64,000 nt of DNA from JAYPAN01 sp049597955 (GTDB taxonomy: Bacteria > Pseudomonadota > Alphaproteobacteria > RS24): contig JBMYND010000001.1 in the NCBI GenBank assembly GCA_049597955.1, positions 1-64,000 of the forward strand, read 5' to 3'. The notes beneath the pieces were generated by a model. It was not told the DNA's origin. It worked only from the letters and a program-made list of their open reading frames with translations, and ran no database searches. Below, piece by piece: positions 61,810 through 64,000 of this stretch; positions within the stretch are counted from its first letter, which is position 1; every line of letters begins with the position of its first letter. A program made the position numbers and the translations under genes.

Positions 61810-62947
61810 TCAGCACAACAGCATCGCCATCCGTGGCAAGCGCCAACCGACCGGCTTTCAAATCCAGCGCATAACGCCCGAAAATCTCCAACCGCCAGCC
61901 ATGCAAAGCGGCGACATCAGGCGCTTCGTCGCTGGCGATACGCTCCAAATCGGCGACATTGGCAATCAACTTGGGGGCCACGCCGGTTTCTTCGCTGCGT
62001 TGCTTGAGCAGCACTTTCAGCAAATCGACCAATGGGCCAATGCCGGGGCGGTTGACGATTGGTTTGGGCATGTCGGGCAGGGCGTCGGCCTGCATATTGC
62101 GGCCCCGCTCAACCGCTTGCAAAAGCGGCTCGGCATAGCGCGATTTTTCAAACCCTTTCGGCACGGCACGCAAGCGCGCCAGTGCTTTTCTGTCTTTGGG
62201 CGCTTGCAAGGCGAGTTCGCGCAGCGCATCATCTTTCAAAACGCGGCTGCGCGGCACATTGCGGCTTTGCGCCTCTATTTCGCGCCATTTGGCAACTTCC
62301 ACCAATATGCCGAGAACATGCGGGCGTCTGTCCTGCATGCGCAATCTTTTCCAAGCATTATCGGGCGATTGAACATAAAGTTCCGGGTCTTCGAGCAATT
62401 GTTGTTCTTCGGTCAGCCAATCGCGCCGCTTGTTTTCTTCCAATTGCTTTTCCAAAAATTCAAAAGCGCCGCGCAAATGCGTCACATCAGCCAGCGCATA
62501 GGTCAATTGCGCCTCGCTCAAGGGCCGCTGGCTCCAATCGGTAAAGCGATTGCCTTTGTCAATTTTGCCACCGACCGTGCGCCGCACCAATGTTTCATAG
62601 CCAACCGCATCGCCAAAACCGCATACCATGGCGGCAATTTGCGTATCAAATAGCGGCTGGGGGATAATGCCAGCATTTTTATGAAATATCTCAATGTCTT
62701 GCCTGCAACCATGCATGACTTTCAGCACGTCGGGATTTTGCAGCAAGTCGTAAAATGGCGTCAAATCCAGACCGTCAGCCAGCGGGTCAATCATCGCTTC
62801 CAATTCCGGCGAAGCGGTTTGAATAAGGCATAATATCGGCCAAAATGTGCTTTCGCGCAAAAACTCCGTATCGACGGTGATATAGCGGCTTTGAGCGAGT
62901 TTAGAGCAGGTTTCGGCCAGTTTTTCCGTTGTCGTTATCAATTCCAT
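61796..62947 (-). CDS. rnd: Ribonuclease D
   Basis: 3'-5' exoribonuclease that trims tRNA precursors. 383 residues with the DEDD-y exonuclease motifs VDTEFLRE (Exo I), HGCRQDIEIF (Exo II) and YALADVTHL (Exo III), then an HRDC domain (ALARLRAVPKGFEKSR) and a second HRDC-like region. The ATG at 62947 gives MELITTTEKL; a TTG 14 codons upstream extends the frame but lacks support. Divergent from aspS across 134 bp. Confidence 0.94.
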   Translation of the reverse strand: MELITTTEKLAETCSKLAQSRYITVDTEFLRESTFWPILCLIQTASPELEAMIDPLADGLDLTPFYDLLQNPDVLKVMHGCRQDIEIFHKNAGIIPQPLFDTQIAAMVCGFGDAVGYETLVRRTVGGKIDKGNRFTDWSQRPLSEAQLTYALADVTHLRGAFEFLEKQLEENKRRDWLTEEQQLLEDPELYVQSPDNAWKRLRMQDRRPHVLGILVEVAKWREIEAQSRNVPRSRVLKDDALRELALQAPKDRKALARLRAVPKGFEKSRYAEPLLQAVERGRNMQADALPDMPKPIVNRPGIGPLVDLLKVLLKQRSEETGVAPKLIANVADLERIASDEAPDVAALHGWRLEIFGRYALDLKAGRLALATDGDAVVLINRN

Positions 62948-63023
62948 GCCCTTGCTTATAGTCTCAATGGGGCGATTTGTCGCCTGCAAGATTGTCGCTC
63001 CCCTTGTTTTGGCTGATGGATGC

Positions 63024-63052
63024 TTGACAAAGCGGGTAAAGCATTGTGTTTA
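63024..63052 (+). promoter_or_regulatory. Candidate promoter for aspS
   Basis: A perfect TTGACA (63024-63029), 17-base spacer and weak TGTTTA (63047-63052) read toward aspS, whose ATG is 29 bp further. The -35 box is convincing, the -10 box poor. AGAGGA eight bases before the ATG is the ribosome site. Confidence 0.45.
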
Positions 63053-63081
63053 GGCGCTATTGTGCCAAGAGGATAAATGCC

Positions 63082-64000
63082 ATGCATGAATATCGAAGCC
63101 ACACTTGCGGCGCTTTGCGCGGCAGCGATATTGACCAAACTGTCCGACTGTCGGGCTGGGTTCACCGGAAGCGCGACCATGGGGGACTTTTGTTCATTGA
63201 CCTGCGCGACCATTACGGGCTGACGCAGCTTGTTATTGAGCCGGAAAATCCGGATTTTGCGCTGGCCGAACGGGTGCGCGCCGAAAGCGTCATCCGCGTT
63301 GAGGGCCGTGTTGTCGCGCGCGATGATGAGGCCAAAAACGCCAATCTGCCGACCGGCGATATTGAAGTCTATTTGTCGAAAATCGAAATTTTGTCGGAAG
63401 CCGCCGATTTGCCCCTGCCGGTATTTGGCGAGCCGGATTATCCGGAAGAATTGCGCCTGCGCCACCGTTTCCTCGATTTGCGCCGTGAAACGCTGCACGC
63501 CAATATCGTGCTGCGCTCGGAAATTATTTCATGGATTCGCGCCCGCATGACCGAGCAGGGTTTTCGTGAATATCAAACGCCGATATTGACCGCTTCCAGC
63601 CCGGAAGGCGCGCGTGATTTTCTGGTGCCGTCGCGGCTGCATCCGGGCAAATTTTATGCGCTGCCGCAAGCGCCGCAGCAATTCAAACAATTGCTGATGG
63701 TGGCCGGTTTCGACCGCTATTTTCAAATCGCACCGTGCTTTCGCGATGAAGATGCCCGCGCCGACCGGTCGCCGGGCGAGTTTTACCAGCTAGATTTGGA
63801 AATGAGCTTTGTCACGCAGGAAGATGTGTTTCAGGCGGTTGAACCCATGCTGCGCGATTTATTCACGCATTTTGGCGGCGACCGGCGGGTGACCGACAGT
63901 TTCCCGCGCATTCCCTATGCTGAGGCGATACAAAAATATGGCTGCGACAAGCCGGATTTGCGGATCCCGATTGAAATGCAAGATGTGACGGATGCCTTCG
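63082..64000 (+). CDS. aspS: Aspartyl-tRNA synthetase, N-terminal part (3' truncated by window)
   Basis: 306 visible residues of a class II bacterial-type AspRS running past the window end. The anticodon-binding OB domain comes first (LRGSDIDQTVRLSGWVHRKR, then DLRDHYGLTQLVI). Next is the catalytic domain with flipping-loop and motif 2 segments (EGARDFLVPSR, QAPQQFKQLLMVAGFDRYFQ, CFRDEDARADRSPGEFYQLD). The ATG at 63082 has AGAGGA upstream. Whether it also charges tRNA-Asn cannot be judged without the rest and without knowing if gatCAB or asnS exist. Confidence 0.95.
   Translation, partial: MHEYRSHTCGALRGSDIDQTVRLSGWVHRKRDHGGLLFIDLRDHYGLTQLVIEPENPDFALAERVRAESVIRVEGRVVARDDEAKNANLPTGDIEVYLSKIEILSEAADLPLPVFGEPDYPEELRLRHRFLDLRRETLHANIVLRSEIISWIRARMTEQGFREYQTPILTASSPEGARDFLVPSRLHPGKFYALPQAPQQFKQLLMVAGFDRYFQIAPCFRDEDARADRSPGEFYQLDLEMSFVTQEDVFQAVEPMLRDLFTHFGGDRRVTDSFPRIPYAEAIQKYGCDKPDLRIPIEMQDVTDAF

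Noticed and set aside
61721..62653. 310-residue open frame opposite rnd
   Set aside because: Fully antisense to a complete RNase D with intact motifs; composition typical of a shadow frame.

Overview
The window looks like the chromosome of an alphaproteobacterium of moderate GC. Nearly all of it is intact, tightly packed housekeeping sequence. Several gene orders are characteristic of that class: pdhA-pdhB-pdhC with a lipoyl domain on E1-beta, ybjN-proC, gppA-rlmE-guaB-rsmB-guaA, panB-yfgM-like-bamB-der, cvpA-purF-SDR, rpsF-rpsR-DUF2232-rplI, fabD-fabG-acpP-fabF-mltG-gmk, pepA-holC-ndk, and purN-purM facing DUF2066-perM-hda-ppk-ppx-rnd-aspS. I cannot assign a genus from the sequence alone. 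I see no rRNA, tRNA, insertion sequence, prophage or CRISPR array.

Layout. 1-3.9 kb is a signalling island: the end of a hybrid histidine kinase, a lone receiver protein, a receiver-GGDEF protein, an EAL protein and a PilZ protein, a compact set of cyclic-di-GMP parts. 3.9-4.7 kb is an unrecognised regulator with two winged-helix-like segments. 4.8-8.2 kb is the pyruvate dehydrogenase operon, whose E2 subunit has no lipoyl domain of its own. 8.5-15.2 kb holds metabolic and accessory genes: a D-aminoacylase-like amidohydrolase, ybjN-like, proC, yghU-type GST, a desaturase with a small membrane partner, and metY. 15.4-22.2 kb covers a Ppx/GppA phosphatase, 23S and 16S rRNA methyltransferases and GMP synthesis. 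22.2-25.3 kb is a patch of small accessory genes (VOC, XRE regulator plus membrane protein, two small membrane proteins, an odd SDR). 25.4-29.8 kb is panB, the translocon/BAM accessory genes and der.

29.8-41.0 kb is a long minus-strand block: purine entry (cvpA, purF), radA, the Mla-type ABC permease and ATPase, alr, dnaB, and ribosomal proteins bL9, bS18 and bS6. Across a 330-bp divergent region with three 16-bp-period direct repeats lies the plus-strand fatty-acid operon (41.3-44.8 kb), then mltG and gmk. 46.5-49.7 kb has an alcohol dehydrogenase, rsmA and surA on the minus strand. The usual lptF-lptG-lptD and pdxA neighbours are absent there. 49.9-53.1 kb is pepA-holC, two unknown genes, then ndk. 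53.1-64 kb is purN-purM facing DUF2066-perM-hda-ppk-ppx, then rnd and the start of aspS at the window edge.

No clearly novel defence or mobile system is visible. The items most worth a second look are the lipoyl-less E2, the missing lptFGD/pdxA, the two-gene insertion between holC and ndk, the c-di-GMP cluster with a kinase-like H-box lacking an ATPase domain, the SDR lacking its catalytic tyrosine, and the repeats upstream of fabD.
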